A stretch of DNA of 55,880 nucleotides from Paenacidovorax caeni (lineage in GTDB: Bacteria; Pseudomonadota; Gammaproteobacteria; Burkholderiales; Burkholderiaceae_C). The position numbers and the translations under genes were made by a program. Positions 10,863 to 19,816 of the stretch are shown here, piece after piece. Where the stretch lies: NCBI RefSeq assembly GCF_001298675.1, contig NZ_CYIG01000023.1:1-55880 (forward strand). The letters are read 5' to 3'. A model generated the notes under the pieces. The model saw nothing but the letters and a program-made list of their open reading frames with translations. It ran no database searches and was not told the DNA's origin. Every line of letters starts with the position of its first letter. Position 1 is the first letter of the stretch.

Positions 10863-10873
10863 GGGAAGGGGCT

Positions 10874-10895
10874 CTCTCCGGTGCTTACCGGAGAG
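10874..10895. terminator. Hairpin between convergent ccoH and fnr
   Basis: A 9-bp stem, CTCTCCGGT/ACCGGAGAG, with loop GCTT lies between the converging ends of ccoH and fnr. It lacks a clear T-tract on either side, so a terminator role is inferred from position. Confidence 0.45.
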
Positions 10896-10898
10896 CCA

Positions 10899-11639
10899 TC
10901 ACTGGCAGGGTTGCTGGTTGTTCACCAGGCGCCGGAGGGCGTCGGTATTGAGAATCTTCACGTGCCGTTGCTTGACTTCCACGGTTCCATCCTCGACGAA
11001 TTTAGAGAACGTGCGGCTTACGGTTTCAAGCTTCAGCCCGAGGTAGCTGCCGATCTCCTCGCGAGTCATGCGCAGTACCAGTTCGGACTGGGAGAATCCA
11101 CGGGCGTGCAGCCGCTGGACGAGGTTCAGCAGGAATGCCGCCAAGCGCTCCTCCGCGCGCATGCTCCCAAGCAGTAGCATCACGCCGTGCTCGCGCACGA
11201 TTTCGCGGCTCATGATCCGGTGCACGTGGTTTTGCAGCGCGGTGACCTCGCGTGACAGCTCCTCAATTCGGTCGAAGGGCATGACGCAGACTTCCGCGTC
11301 TTCCAGAGCCACTGCGTCACAGGTATGGTGGTCGTTAACGATGCCATCCAAACCAATGATTTCTCCCGCCATCTGAAATCCCGTCACCTGATCGCGTCCA
11401 TCCTCGGTGGCGACGCAGGTTTTGAAAAAACCTGTACGGATTGCGTAGAGCGAGGCGAATGCTTCACCGTTACGGAACAATGTGCCGCCTCGTTTGATTT
11501 TGCGCCGTGTCGCGACGATGTCATCAATGCGCTGCAACTGTTGGTCGTTCAAGCCCATGGGCATGCACAACTCTCGCAGATTGCAATTGGAACAGGCAAC
11601 TTTGATGGTGGATTGAAAATTCATGTCGACAAAGACCAA
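10899..11639 (-). CDS. fnr: FNR/Anr-type oxygen-sensing transcription regulator
   Basis: A CRP/FNR-family activator that senses O2 through a [4Fe-4S] cluster. Of its 246 residues, the N-terminal cysteines 16, 19 and 25 (CSNCNLRELC) and Cys107 (DHHTCDAVAL) are the expected cluster ligands. The dimerisation helix and a C-terminal helix-turn-helix (MTREEIGSYLGLKLETVSRTF) follow, with the E..SR residues that read TTGAT half-sites. A second in-frame ATG five codons downstream (11624) is an alternative start; the longer one has a CAAGG upstream. The gene sits inside the cbb3/hemN locus it most likely controls and has FNR boxes at its own promoter side. Confidence 0.93.
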   Translation of the reverse strand: MVFVDMNFQSTIKVACSNCNLRELCMPMGLNDQQLQRIDDIVATRRKIKRGGTLFRNGEAFASLYAIRTGFFKTCVATEDGRDQVTGFQMAGEIIGLDGIVNDHHTCDAVALEDAEVCVMPFDRIEELSREVTALQNHVHRIMSREIVREHGVMLLLGSMRAEERLAAFLLNLVQRLHARGFSQSELVLRMTREEIGSYLGLKLETVSRTFSKFVEDGTVEVKQRHVKILNTDALRRLVNNQQPCQ

Positions 11640-11701
11640 TTTTTGGCCTTGGGCGTAATCGTTTCAGCGTAAGCCCAGGATTGTCGGCCGCCAGAAAATG
11701 A

Positions 11702-11715
11702 CTGACGTGCGTCAA
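11702..11715. promoter_or_regulatory. FNR/Anr-type box upstream of fnr
   Basis: CTGACGTGCGTCAA differs from the dyad before ccoN (TTGACGTGCGTCAA) only at the first base. It lies about 63 bp before the fnr start and 97 bp before hemN. It could mediate autoregulation of fnr or act with the second box on hemN. Confidence 0.6.
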
Positions 11716-11744
11716 ATTGTCCCAGGGGACGTTGAAGGTTTAAA

Positions 11745-11758
11745 TTGATTGAGGTCAA
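11745..11758. promoter_or_regulatory. FNR/Anr-type box and class II promoter of hemN
   Basis: TTGATTGAGGTCAA has the form TTGAT-N4-GTCAA. With its centre at 11751.5, a class II start would fall near 11793. A -10-like CATATT lies at 11781-11786, exactly where it should be. The hemN start codon is at 11812. Confidence 0.8.
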
Positions 11759-11811
11759 GATGTTGCGCCTGAGGGTACGGCATATTACCCTCGCACGCAA
11801 GGAATCCCGCT

Positions 11812-13194
11812 ATGACCGCTGTCACCCCCGAGTTGCTGCGTCGTTTCGACGTATCCGGGCCTCGTTATACCTCATATCCCACCGCAGACAGGTTCGTTGA
11901 GGCCTTTGGCCAGGACGAGTACACCCTGGCGCTGCAGCAGCGCAAGTTGGGTACGTCGGCCAAGGCATTGCCCTTGTCGCTGTATGTGCATATCCCGTTT
12001 TGCGAATCGTTGTGCTACTACTGCGCGTGCAACAAAATCATCACCAAGCACCATGACCGTGCGGAGGTTTATCTTCGCTATCTGGCTCGGGAGATCGATT
12101 TGCACACAGCCCACTGCGGCCATGGGCAGGTGGTGAGTCAGTTGCACTTTGGCGGCGGCACGCCCACGTTTCTTTCCGATGAGGGCCTGCGGGAACTGAT
12201 GGGAATGCTGCGCCGCAGCTTCTCTCTGGCACCAGGTGGCGAGTACTCGATCGAGGTCGACCCGCGCACCGTCACGGTCGAGCGCCTCGGGCTGTTGGCG
12301 GAGCTGGGCTTCAATCGCCTGAGTTTTGGCGTACAGGATTTCGATCCGGAAGTGCAGAAGGCCGTGCACCGTATTCAGCCCGCTGAACAGGTGTTTGATC
12401 TGGTTGCTGCAGCACGTCGACTGGGTTTTGAGTCGGTCAATGTCGATTTGATTTATGGTCTGCCGCGCCAGACGCCCGAGTCTTTCGATCGCACGCTGGC
12501 CCAGGTGGCAGAGCTGCGGCCGGATCGCATAGCGTTGTATGCATACGCCCACCTGCCAGAGCGCTTCAAGGCCCAGCGGCGCATCATCACGGCGGAGTTG
12601 CCTGGTGCATCGGCGAAAGTGAGCATGCTCGCACGCTCCCTGGATGCCTTCATGAATGCGGGCTACGTCTATGTGGGCATGGATCACTTCGCCTTGCCGG
12701 AAGATGCGCTTGCCGTCGCCAAACGGCAGGGGCGCCTGCATCGCAACTTCCAGGGCTACAGCACGCAGCCCGACTGCGACCTGATTGGATTGGGCGTCTC
12801 CGCGATTGGCCGTGTTGGCGCGACCTACAGCCAAAATGCGAAGACCCTGGAGGAGTACTACGACTTCATCGACCAAGGGCGTTTGCCTGTCGTGCGGGGG
12901 CTGGCGTTGTCGCGTGACGATCTGGTGCGGCGCACCGTCATCATGGCACTCATGTGCCAAGGGGAAGTCCTGTTTGAGCCGGTGGATCAGGCCTGGCTGA
13001 TCGACTTTCGCACGTATTTTGCTGCCGAGTTGGAGCAGTTGCGTGAGATGCAAGGCCAGGGCCTGGTGCGTGTCAACGACGATGGCATCGAGGTCACGGC
13101 CCTGGGCTGGTTCTTCGTGCGGGGGGTCGCCATGGTGTTTGATCGCTACCTTCAGGCCGACCGCAATCGCGCACGTTTCTCGCGGATCATCTGA
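11812..13194 (+). CDS. hemN: Oxygen-independent coproporphyrinogen III oxidase
   Basis: A radical-SAM enzyme that converts coproporphyrinogen III to protoporphyrinogen IX without oxygen, feeding haem to the cbb3 oxidase under low O2. The 460 residues carry the cluster motif CESLCYYCAC (Cys 64, 68, 71 plus 73), the FGGGTPTFLSDEGL segment and the conserved SFGVQDFDPEVQKAVHR block. AAGGAA precedes the ATG. It is followed after 5 bp by the SafE-like gene, suggesting co-transcription. Confidence 0.96.
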   Translation: MTAVTPELLRRFDVSGPRYTSYPTADRFVEAFGQDEYTLALQQRKLGTSAKALPLSLYVHIPFCESLCYYCACNKIITKHHDRAEVYLRYLAREIDLHTAHCGHGQVVSQLHFGGGTPTFLSDEGLRELMGMLRRSFSLAPGGEYSIEVDPRTVTVERLGLLAELGFNRLSFGVQDFDPEVQKAVHRIQPAEQVFDLVAAARRLGFESVNVDLIYGLPRQTPESFDRTLAQVAELRPDRIALYAYAHLPERFKAQRRIITAELPGASAKVSMLARSLDAFMNAGYVYVGMDHFALPEDALAVAKRQGRLHRNFQGYSTQPDCDLIGLGVSAIGRVGATYSQNAKTLEEYYDFIDQGRLPVVRGLALSRDDLVRRTVIMALMCQGEVLFEPVDQAWLIDFRTYFAAELEQLREMQGQGLVRVNDDGIEVTALGWFFVRGVAMVFDRYLQADRNRARFSRII

Positions 13195-13199
13195 AGTCT

Positions 13200-13931
13200 G
13201 TGGACACGGCGTTTGTTTGGACGGCCCTGCTCATGGGGCTTACGGGTGGGCCCCATTGCCTCGCCATGTGCGCGGCGCCATGCCATGCCGTGGTTTCTGG
13301 CGGAAGCTCCTCCAAAGACGCCGTAGTCGCTGAGCAGGTGGTTCAGTGGCATGGGCGCAGTCGTGATGCCTTTAGCGGGCGGATGGTCTGGTTCCACGCA
13401 GGGCGGCTTCTCGGCTACGCCTTGGCCGGGGCGTTGGCTGCTTTTGCCATGGAGGGACTGGCTTGGGCGACGCAACAGGCGTGGTCACTGCGCCCGATCT
13501 GGACACTGACGCATGTGGCCATGCTGGCCTGGGGGCTTTTGATGATGCTGCAGGCGCGCCAGCCAGCCTGGGTGGAGCGGGCAGGCAGGGCCGTATGGCG
13601 AAGGGCGCAACCACTGGTGGCCATGCCTGGCGGCGTGCTCGCGGTTGGTGTCGGCTGGGCCCTTATGCCGTGCGGCCTGCTTTACTCGGCACTGCTCGTT
13701 GCCGCGTTGAGCAATGGCCCGGTGCAGGGCGCCTTGTCGATGCTGGGCTTTGCCGTGGGCAGTGGCCTGTGGCTCGTGGCGGGGCCATTGCTGTGGGGGC
13801 AGTTGCGTGCACGCCTGAACCGCTGGCGCGGAAGCTGGGGTACGCGCATTGCAGGTTTTTTGCTTTTTGGTATTGCTGCGTGGGCGTTGTGGATGGATTT
13901 GGTTTACAAGCCTTCGTTGTGGTGTCGTTGA
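13200..13931 (+). CDS. SafE-like (COG2836-type) membrane protein
   Basis: A 243-residue polytopic inner-membrane protein of the sulfite-exporter TauE/SafE or UreH-like type. It begins from GTG with MDTAFVWTALLMGLTGGPHC, followed by a cysteine-rich CLAMCAAPCH stretch (residues about 20-29) and about six hydrophobic segments. A central GVGWALMPCGLLYSALLVAA motif contains another Cys. Relatives commonly neighbour cbb3 oxidase genes, which suggests a role in metal handling or oxidase biogenesis; this is inference from context. It lies 5 bp after hemN. Confidence 0.8.
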   Translation: MDTAFVWTALLMGLTGGPHCLAMCAAPCHAVVSGGSSSKDAVVAEQVVQWHGRSRDAFSGRMVWFHAGRLLGYALAGALAAFAMEGLAWATQQAWSLRPIWTLTHVAMLAWGLLMMLQARQPAWVERAGRAVWRRAQPLVAMPGGVLAVGVGWALMPCGLLYSALLVAALSNGPVQGALSMLGFAVGSGLWLVAGPLLWGQLRARLNRWRGSWGTRIAGFLLFGIAAWALWMDLVYKPSLWCR

Positions 13932-13943
13932 GAACCCCGTACA

Positions 13944-13985
13944 AAACTGATGTTGCAAGCTCACACACTTGCAAGCAGTTTGCCT
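13944..13985 (+). terminator. Likely terminator after the hemN operon
   Basis: The arms AAACTG...TTGCAAG and CTTGCAAG-CAGTTT pair into a long stem with a small bulge around the loop CTCACACA, ending in a weak GCCTTTTGC tract. It lies 12 bases after the SafE-like gene. Confidence 0.6.
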
Positions 13986-14061
13986 TTTGCACCGAGGGAA
14001 GTAGAGATAATCTGGCGAACTATTTCCAGCCGTCCGGAAGGCGACCCCAGGCGCGCATCCA

Positions 14062-15321
14062 GTGAGCCACTCTGTTCTTATCGATATCAGCCAACTGCGT
14101 ATTGGCATGTACATCCAGCTGGACGTAGGCTGGATGCACCATCCTTTTCCCGTCAGCAGTTTTCGGGTGGCTTCGCTGGAACAAATCGAGGCGCTGCGCG
14201 CCTTGAATCTGGCCCAGGTTCGGTACTTTCCCTCCAAGAGCGATCCCGTAGTTGCCGAAGGTGCTGGCGAGCCCGATTTGGCGCACGAGTCTGCCGTGGT
14301 GGCAGACGCCAGTGTTCAGGCGCTCCGCCAGACGTTTGAGTTGCAGTGCCAAGAGCTGCAAACTTGTGAGCGTAGCTTTGGTGAGGCCACGCGCAGCTAC
14401 CAGCAGATTAGCCAAGCCGTCGCCCAGCAGCCCGACCTGGCGCGCGACTTGACGGCCGCGCTTATAGGCAGTTGCGTGGATGAGCTATTCAGCCACGGAG
14501 ATTCCGTGATCCGCCTGTTGTCCGAGGATGTCGGCGTGCGCAGTGCGCAGCATCCGGTGAATGTGATGGTGCTGTGCCTGCTGCTGGGGCGGGCGCTGGC
14601 GTTGCCGAACCAGGCGCTGCGTGAATTGGGCACTGCGGCACTCCTGCATGACCTGGGCAAGCAAGCGCTGCCATTGCATGTCAGTGAGCCTTATGCCCAC
14701 CTGTCCGCAGGCGATCTGCAGCGCTATCGCAGCCACGTGGGCGAGTCCGTGGCGTTGGCGGAGCGCATGCGGCTGCCGGTGTCGGTGGTCACCGCCATTG
14801 CCCAGCACCACGAGCGAACCGATGGCTCCGGGTTCCCGTTAAGCCTGTTGGGCGAAGACCTTGGCCAGCACGGGCAAATACTTGCCTTGGTCAACCATTA
14901 CGACCGCCTGTGCAACCCATCGCATGGGGGCGAGGCCCTCACGCCGCATGAAGCGCTGTCGGTCATGTTTGCACAGTGCCAGTCCAAGTTCGATCCCGTG
15001 CTGCTGGGGGCCTTTATTCGCATGATGGGGGTGTACCCCCCTGGATCCGTGGTGCAGCTCGTGAATGATGGGTACGCCATCGTCGTGTCCGTGAACTCCT
15101 CGCGCCCGCTGCGACCACGGATCGTGTTGCACGATCCGCAGGTGCCCAAGGAGCAAGCGCTGGTCTTGGATTTGGAGCGCGCCCCCGAGTTGGCGATTCG
15201 CCGCAGCCTGCGCCCGGCGCAGCTGCCACGCGATGTGCTGGACTATTTGTCGCCGCGCAAGCGGGTGTGCTATTTCTTTGAGCGCGCTGTAGGCCTGGGC
15301 GCCACCGAGGTGGGTGCCTGA
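14062..15321 (+). CDS. HD-GYP cyclic-di-GMP phosphodiesterase with DUF3391
   Basis: A 419-residue protein starting at GTG. The N-terminus (VLIDISQLRIGMYIQLDVGW...HPFPVSSFRV) is the DUF3391 domain typical of HD-GYP proteins. The HD-GYP core has ALLHDLGKQALP (metal-binding HD) and HHERTDGSGFPLSLLG (GYP-type motif, here GSGFP). Such enzymes cleave cyclic-di-GMP and thereby affect motility and biofilm. The stop overlaps the start of a GGDEF-EAL gene, giving a two-gene c-di-GMP operon. Confidence 0.9.
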   Translation: MSHSVLIDISQLRIGMYIQLDVGWMHHPFPVSSFRVASLEQIEALRALNLAQVRYFPSKSDPVVAEGAGEPDLAHESAVVADASVQALRQTFELQCQELQTCERSFGEATRSYQQISQAVAQQPDLARDLTAALIGSCVDELFSHGDSVIRLLSEDVGVRSAQHPVNVMVLCLLLGRALALPNQALRELGTAALLHDLGKQALPLHVSEPYAHLSAGDLQRYRSHVGESVALAERMRLPVSVVTAIAQHHERTDGSGFPLSLLGEDLGQHGQILALVNHYDRLCNPSHGGEALTPHEALSVMFAQCQSKFDPVLLGAFIRMMGVYPPGSVVQLVNDGYAIVVSVNSSRPLRPRIVLHDPQVPKEQALVLDLERAPELAIRRSLRPAQLPRDVLDYLSPRKRVCYFFERAVGLGATEVGA

Positions 15322-17756
15322 TGTTGCCCCTCAGCGCCTCCGCCTGGCAGACGGCCCTGGATGCGTTGTTTGAGGCGGTATGGCTGGTGCATGAACCCTC
15401 GCTGACGATAACGCTGGTCAACCGCGCGGCCTGCAAGCTCACGGGGCTGCCGTCCGACGCAATGCTGGGCCAATCGATGCAGCACATGGCTGCAACGCCG
15501 CAGGACCAGGCACTGTGGAGCACGGAAACCGCTACGGCACGCGATGGCTTTCAGTCCTTTACGCAGGTTTTGCGCAGCGACGGCAAGCTCGTGCCGGTGG
15601 AGCAGCGTGTGCTGCGCATCGCGCTTCCCGAGGGGCCGGCGCTGATGGTGACCATGCTCGACCGCAGCGAACAGCAGGCCAGCGAGCGGGAGCTGGAAAC
15701 CCTGCTCTCAGAGCTGCGCGCCACGCTGGATTCCGCTGCGGACGGCCTGCTGGTGTGTGGCATGGATGGTGGTGTGCGCGCTTTCAACCAGCGCCTGGCC
15801 GCGCTGTGGAGCATGCCGAGCGAACTGCTCGTGCACCGTGACGATGCTGCGGTACAGCAACATATGGCAGAGCAGGTGATGGACGCCGCACTGTACCGCG
15901 AGCAGCTCGAGGCGATTGCCCGCGATCCCATGCATGAGAGCACAGACATCCTGACCTTGCGCTCCGGCTTGGTTGTGGAGCGTCGCTGCGTGCCGCAGCT
16001 TAGCCGTGGCTTGCCTATAGGCAGGGTATTCTCCTTTCGCGACATCACACGCCAGGCCGAGATTCAGGCGGGACTGCGCTTGGCCGCACGGGTTTTTGAG
16101 TCGAGCCTGGATGCCATCTTTATTGCCGATGGCCAGCACCGCCTCATGCGCATGAACCCCGGGTGCGAGCGCTTGGTGGGGAGGGGGGGCGTAGCCCTCA
16201 GCGGCCAGCCCGCAGCCGCCTTGTTTGATGCCGGTGCCGGCACGGATGTCATGGCCCAAGTGCTCGCCGGCTGGGAGCGCGAGGGCTTCTGGGAGGGCGA
16301 ACTGCGCCTGCCGCGCGCCGCGGGGGAGGCCTGTGCAGTGCACTTGTCGTGGGTTGCCTTGCGCGACGACGGTGGGGCCATCGTGCAGAGCATTGGCTTC
16401 ATGCGCGACCTTACGGCACAGCATGCGGCGCAAAAGCGCATCGAGGAACTGGCCTACAGCGACGCGCTCACAGGTTTGCCCAACCGCCTGATGCTGGCCC
16501 AGCGCGTCGAGCATGCGATTGACGAGGCGCGGCGCACGGGGGGCGGCTTTGCCATCCTGTTCTTGGATTTGGATCGGTTCAAGATCATCAATGATTCGCT
16601 GGGCCACCCGTTCGGTGACCGCGTGCTGCGGCTGGTGGCGCAGCGCTTGCAGGCATGCCTGCGTCAGGCGGACATGCTGTCACGCCTGGGCGGGGATGAA
16701 TTCGTCGTCTACCTGGATGGCGGCGACGCCGCCGTGGCCGAAGGCGTAGCGCAGCGCATGATCGATGACTTGGGGCGCCCCTTTGCGCTCGATGGCATGG
16801 GGTTGTCCATCCAGTGCAGCATCGGCATGGCCCTGTTCCCGCAGGATGGCGACACACTTGATGACTTGATCAAGCAGGCGGACACGGCGATGTACCGTGT
16901 CAAGGAGCGGGGGCGCGGTGCCTACGGCTTCTACCAGCCGCAGATGAACGCGGGCCTGCTGTCGCACATGCAGCTGGAACATGCCATGCGCCAGGCGTTG
17001 CCGCATGGGCGCATGGCGGTGCATTACCAGCCCTTGGTGTGTATCGACACGGGCTGCATCGTCGGGGCAGAGGCGCTGCTGCGCTGGAATGACCCGGAGT
17101 TCGGGGCCGTATCGCCCACGGTCTTCATCCCCTTGGCTGAGGAGTCAGGCTATATCGTCACGCTAGGCGCCTGGGTGCTGGAGCAATCGGTGCGCGAGGC
17201 GGTGCAGTGGATGCGTGCGGGTCGCCCGGTGCGCCTGTCCGTCAACGTTTCTGCGCTGGAGTTTCGCCAGCCCGACTTTGTCGAGCGCCTGATGCGCCTG
17301 CTCGAGGCCGAGGGGCTGCCGCCTGCCTGGCTGGAGCTGGAAATCACCGAGACTATCTTGCTGCAGGATGCGCAGGAGATGGCCCAGCGGCTTGGCGCCC
17401 TGGCCGCTCTGGGCGTGGGGTTGGTGCTGGACGACTTCGGCACCGGCTACTCCAGCCTGGCCTATCTGAAGAAGCTGCCGATCCACAAACTCAAGATCGA
17501 CCAGTCCTTCGTGCGCGGGCTGCCCGATGACGAGGGCGACCGGGCCATTGTCAGCGCCATCGTTAGCATGGGGCAGGCCCTGGGTATTGACGTCATCGCC
17601 GAGGGCGTGGAAACCGAGGCGCAGCGTGCTGCGCTCATCGGCATGCATTGCCAGCAGTACCAGGGCTATCTGTGTGCGCCGGCGCTGGAGGCTGGGGCGT
17701 TCCGTGCGTTCTTGGCGCAGCGGCAGGTCAAGGCGCTGCCCTTACTGCCGAGATAA
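15321..17756 (+). CDS. PAS-GGDEF-EAL cyclic-di-GMP signalling protein
   Basis: An 811-residue cytoplasmic sensor without membrane segments. Two or three PAS-like domains occupy about residues 1-370. A GGDEF domain follows, with TGLPNR and SRLGGDEFVVY near residue 458, then an EAL domain with EALLRW near 585 and DDFGTGYSSL near 703. Both catalytic signatures are intact, so the protein may make and degrade cyclic-di-GMP, with PAS input setting the balance. Its ATG overlaps the stop of the HD-GYP gene. Confidence 0.93.
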   Translation: MLPLSASAWQTALDALFEAVWLVHEPSLTITLVNRAACKLTGLPSDAMLGQSMQHMAATPQDQALWSTETATARDGFQSFTQVLRSDGKLVPVEQRVLRIALPEGPALMVTMLDRSEQQASERELETLLSELRATLDSAADGLLVCGMDGGVRAFNQRLAALWSMPSELLVHRDDAAVQQHMAEQVMDAALYREQLEAIARDPMHESTDILTLRSGLVVERRCVPQLSRGLPIGRVFSFRDITRQAEIQAGLRLAARVFESSLDAIFIADGQHRLMRMNPGCERLVGRGGVALSGQPAAALFDAGAGTDVMAQVLAGWEREGFWEGELRLPRAAGEACAVHLSWVALRDDGGAIVQSIGFMRDLTAQHAAQKRIEELAYSDALTGLPNRLMLAQRVEHAIDEARRTGGGFAILFLDLDRFKIINDSLGHPFGDRVLRLVAQRLQACLRQADMLSRLGGDEFVVYLDGGDAAVAEGVAQRMIDDLGRPFALDGMGLSIQCSIGMALFPQDGDTLDDLIKQADTAMYRVKERGRGAYGFYQPQMNAGLLSHMQLEHAMRQALPHGRMAVHYQPLVCIDTGCIVGAEALLRWNDPEFGAVSPTVFIPLAEESGYIVTLGAWVLEQSVREAVQWMRAGRPVRLSVNVSALEFRQPDFVERLMRLLEAEGLPPAWLELEITETILLQDAQEMAQRLGALAALGVGLVLDDFGTGYSSLAYLKKLPIHKLKIDQSFVRGLPDDEGDRAIVSAIVSMGQALGIDVIAEGVETEAQRAALIGMHCQQYQGYLCAPALEAGAFRAFLAQRQVKALPLLPR

Positions 17757-17760
17757 CTCT

Positions 17761-17815
17761 CTTTTTGATAGCTGCTAGCGCTTTCCTGCTAAGGCTTAGA
17801 GCCTATTTTTGCTAA
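17761..17815 (+). repeat. Dispersed palindromic repeat, copy A
   Basis: The sequence around TTTTTGATAGCTGCTAGCGC continues into an imperfect complementary arm (AAGGCTTAGAGCC) and ends in ATTTTT. It fills the gap between the convergent GGDEF-EAL and tauE genes. Related copies lie at 23375-23431, 25524-25578, 32009-32062 and 40657-40712. In this place its stem and T-tract could also stop transcription. Confidence 0.75.
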
Positions 17816-17825
17816 AAGTACAGGA

Positions 17826-18641
17826 TCAGGCTGCGGTCCAGCCCTTCCAAAGCATGTAGAGCGCCAGGCACATTAGCAGGCCGGCGAATACACGCTTGAG
17901 CTGCTGCACCGGCAGCGCGTGGGCGGCGCGTGCGCCCAGCGGCGCGGTGAGTACGCTGCAGGCAGCAATGGCCGCGAGGCCGGGCAGCCACACATACCCT
18001 AGCGATGCAGGGGGCAGGCCCGACACCGATTGTCCGCCGAGCACGTAGCCGATGACGTTGGCCAGCGCAATCGGAAAACCCAACGCCGCGCTGGTTGCCA
18101 CGGCGGTGTGGATGGGCACGTTGCACCACGTCATAAATGGCACGCTGACGAAGCCGCCGCCGGCACCCACCAGCCCGGAGAGAAAGCCGATAACGCCCCC
18201 TGCCGCCGCTTGGCCGGCCGTGCCAGGCATCTGGCGCGCTGGCGCTGGCTTGCTGCCCTTGTACATCTGGAAGGCCGAGAAGCCCACGAACAGGCCAAAG
18301 AACAGCGCCAGAAAGCGGCCCTTGAGCAAGGCGAACACCCCCAGGCTGGCCAGCAGTCCGCCCAGTGCGATACCAGGCGCCAGGCGCAGCACCAGATCCC
18401 AGCGCACGGCGCCACGCTTGTGGTGCGCGCGCACACTGGAAATAGAGGTGAACATGATCGTCGCCATTGAGGTGGCGATCGCCATCTTCACGGCCAGATC
18501 CGGTGCCACCATGCGCTGGCCGAGGAAGTACGTGAGGAAAGGCACCAGCAGCATGCCGCCGCCGATGCCCAGCAGGCCAGCCAGGAAGCCAGTGCAAAGC
18601 CCGAGCGCCGCCAGTTGCGCAAGCAGGAGTGGGTCGATCAT
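17826..18641 (-). CDS. TauE/SafE-family permease
   Basis: A 271-residue polytopic membrane protein of the sulfite exporter TauE/SafE type (COG0730). It starts MIDPLLLAQLAALGLCTGFL and has the duplicated GLLGIGGGMLLVPFLTYFLG / FLSGLVGAGGGFVSVPFMT motifs of the two homologous halves. It probably exports a small organosulfur or sulfite anion; the substrate is not visible in the sequence. It is transcribed leftward, downstream of the 6S RNA. Confidence 0.9.
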   Translation of the reverse strand: MIDPLLLAQLAALGLCTGFLAGLLGIGGGMLLVPFLTYFLGQRMVAPDLAVKMAIATSMATIMFTSISSVRAHHKRGAVRWDLVLRLAPGIALGGLLASLGVFALLKGRFLALFFGLFVGFSAFQMYKGSKPAPARQMPGTAGQAAAGGVIGFLSGLVGAGGGFVSVPFMTWCNVPIHTAVATSAALGFPIALANVIGYVLGGQSVSGLPPASLGYVWLPGLAAIAACSVLTAPLGARAAHALPVQQLKRVFAGLLMCLALYMLWKGWTAA

Positions 18642-18689
18642 GGGAGGAGGATGTGCGTGCAGCCGCGCATTTGGGGCGGGCTGGAAAGA

Positions 18690-18866
18690 AAGGTGTCCGT
18701 GAATGCCACCGAGCCGGCATCCTGAACCGGGGGTTCAGGTGGGCGAGGGCAGCCAGGCGTTGGGTTCATCTGACGCGAGATGATCACGCTCACCAGGCAA
18801 TGTACCAAGCCCGTGCTCAGAGAGCATTGGTTCAAGGAAATATAAAGCCCGGCAGCACCACGGACG
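18690..18866 (-). ncRNA. ssrS: 6S RNA (probable)
   Basis: The reverse strand directly downstream of zapA, the classical site for ssrS, folds like 6S RNA. Its ends pair through GTCCGTG (18659-18665 side, at 18859-18865) and CACGGAC (18695-18701), and a second stem GCCGGGC/GCCGGC lies inside. A 3' hairpin CCTGAACC-CCC-GGTTCAGG resembles the CCTTGAACC/GGTTCAAGG hairpin of E. coli 6S RNA. A -10-like TACAAT (18872-18877 complement) fits a start near 18866. The length of about 177 nt suits the family. 6S RNA sequesters sigma-70 RNA polymerase in stationary phase. Ends are approximate. Confidence 0.75.
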
Positions 18867-18903
18867 ACTCCATTGTAGGCCCAGATGGGGTCGCCCGAAT
18901 GGG

Positions 18904-19233
18904 TCAAAAGAGCTGTCCGTCGGCCCCCAGGGCCTGGTCCAGACGCTGCGCCAGGGCTTGGGCGCGTTCCATGTCGTGTGCAGGGGCGTCTTCGCTGTCG
19001 CTGGGCGGCTGCGTGGCAGCTGCCAGGGCGCTTTCCCGGTCGGCGATCTCGAAGGCCATGTTCAAGGCTGCCAGCACGGCGATGCGCTCGCGCGCGCGCA
19101 CCTTGCCCGCGTCGCGGATGCGGGTCATTGCCGTGTCCACGCGTTCCACGGCCTCCAGCAGGCGCGACTCGTGCCCTTCAGGGCAGGCCAGTAGATAGCT
19201 TTGCTGCAGGATCTGGACTTCGATCTGCTTCAT
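18904..19233 (-). CDS. zapA: Cell division protein ZapA
   Basis: A 109-residue FtsZ-ring stabiliser. It has the family opening MKQIEVQILQQSYLLACPEG, then a helix with RLLEAVERVDTAM and ERIAVLAALNMAFEI, and a coiled-coil tail that drives tetramer formation. It overlaps the upstream ZapB-like gene by the ATGA motif, and the 6S RNA gene follows, as in many proteobacteria. Confidence 0.92.
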   Translation of the reverse strand: MKQIEVQILQQSYLLACPEGHESRLLEAVERVDTAMTRIRDAGKVRARERIAVLAALNMAFEIADRESALAAATQPPSDSEDAPAHDMERAQALAQRLDQALGADGQLF

Positions 19234-19451
19234 TCCGGCTCCTTGTGCGGCGTGTTCTCTGGCAGGCGCTCCAGCAGTGCATCGACCCGGGCACGCGCGG
19301 CGTTGAGGCGCGACTTGAGTGCGTCACGCTCCTGTGCCAGGGTCGCCACCTGCTCGGACAGCAGAGCATTGGTGCGCCGCAGTTCGGCGTGGCGCAGCAG
19401 CAGGCGTTCGACGCGCTCGGCGATCAGATCGAAGGGGGACGGTGAGGCCAT
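19230..19451 (-). CDS. ZapB-like coiled-coil protein (TIGR02449 type)
   Basis: A 73-residue, almost entirely helical protein (DLIAERVERLLLRHAELRRT, then heptad-like LLSEQVATLAQERDALKSRL). The start at 19451 (MASPSPFDL) is preferred over an ATG 26 codons upstream because the longer form reads into the promoter region. Its ATGA overlap with zapA and its coiled-coil nature suggest a partner in division-ring assembly. Confidence 0.85.
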   Translation of the reverse strand: MASPSPFDLIAERVERLLLRHAELRRTNALLSEQVATLAQERDALKSRLNAARARVDALLERLPENTPHKEPE

Positions 19452-19504
19452 AGAACGAACGATTGTAGGCCTGCGCTGTGTGTAATTGCACGTAAAATCG
19501 CGCC

Positions 19505-19716
19505 CGTTGGTGCTCGCGGCGTGGTTCACAGGCCGCAGTTCAACGGGAAGCAGGGAGGAGACCCACCACGGGCTCTCTGTGCCTGCGCTGCCCCCGCAAC
19601 GGTCAGCGGACGAGTCGCATCACGATTCCCTCTCCAGTACATAGCCACTGCGCGCCTTGAACAAGCGTTGCGGGAAGGCGCTGGAGTGTGTTCCGCCAGC
19701 CCGGATACCGGCCAAC
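19505..19716 (+). promoter_or_regulatory. Cobalamin (adenosylcobalamin) riboswitch
   Basis: The leader of the B12 operon shows cobalamin-riboswitch landmarks in order: GGGAAGCAGG near 19541, the segment TGCGCTGCCCCCGCAACGGT near 19587-19606, and the B12 box GCCAGCCCGGATACCGGCC at 19695-19713. The first start codon is about 100 bases downstream, so binding of coenzyme B12 can shut off the whole receptor, transport and adenosylation operon. Outer limits are approximate. Confidence 0.93.
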
Positions 19717-19816
19717 ATGGAGGCTGCCTGCGCCTGGTTTCCAGTGTGTGCGCGGCTGTATCACCCAACGCTGGCGGGGAGGCCGGCACGGGTAACCCTG
19801 CTGACTCTGATTCCCT

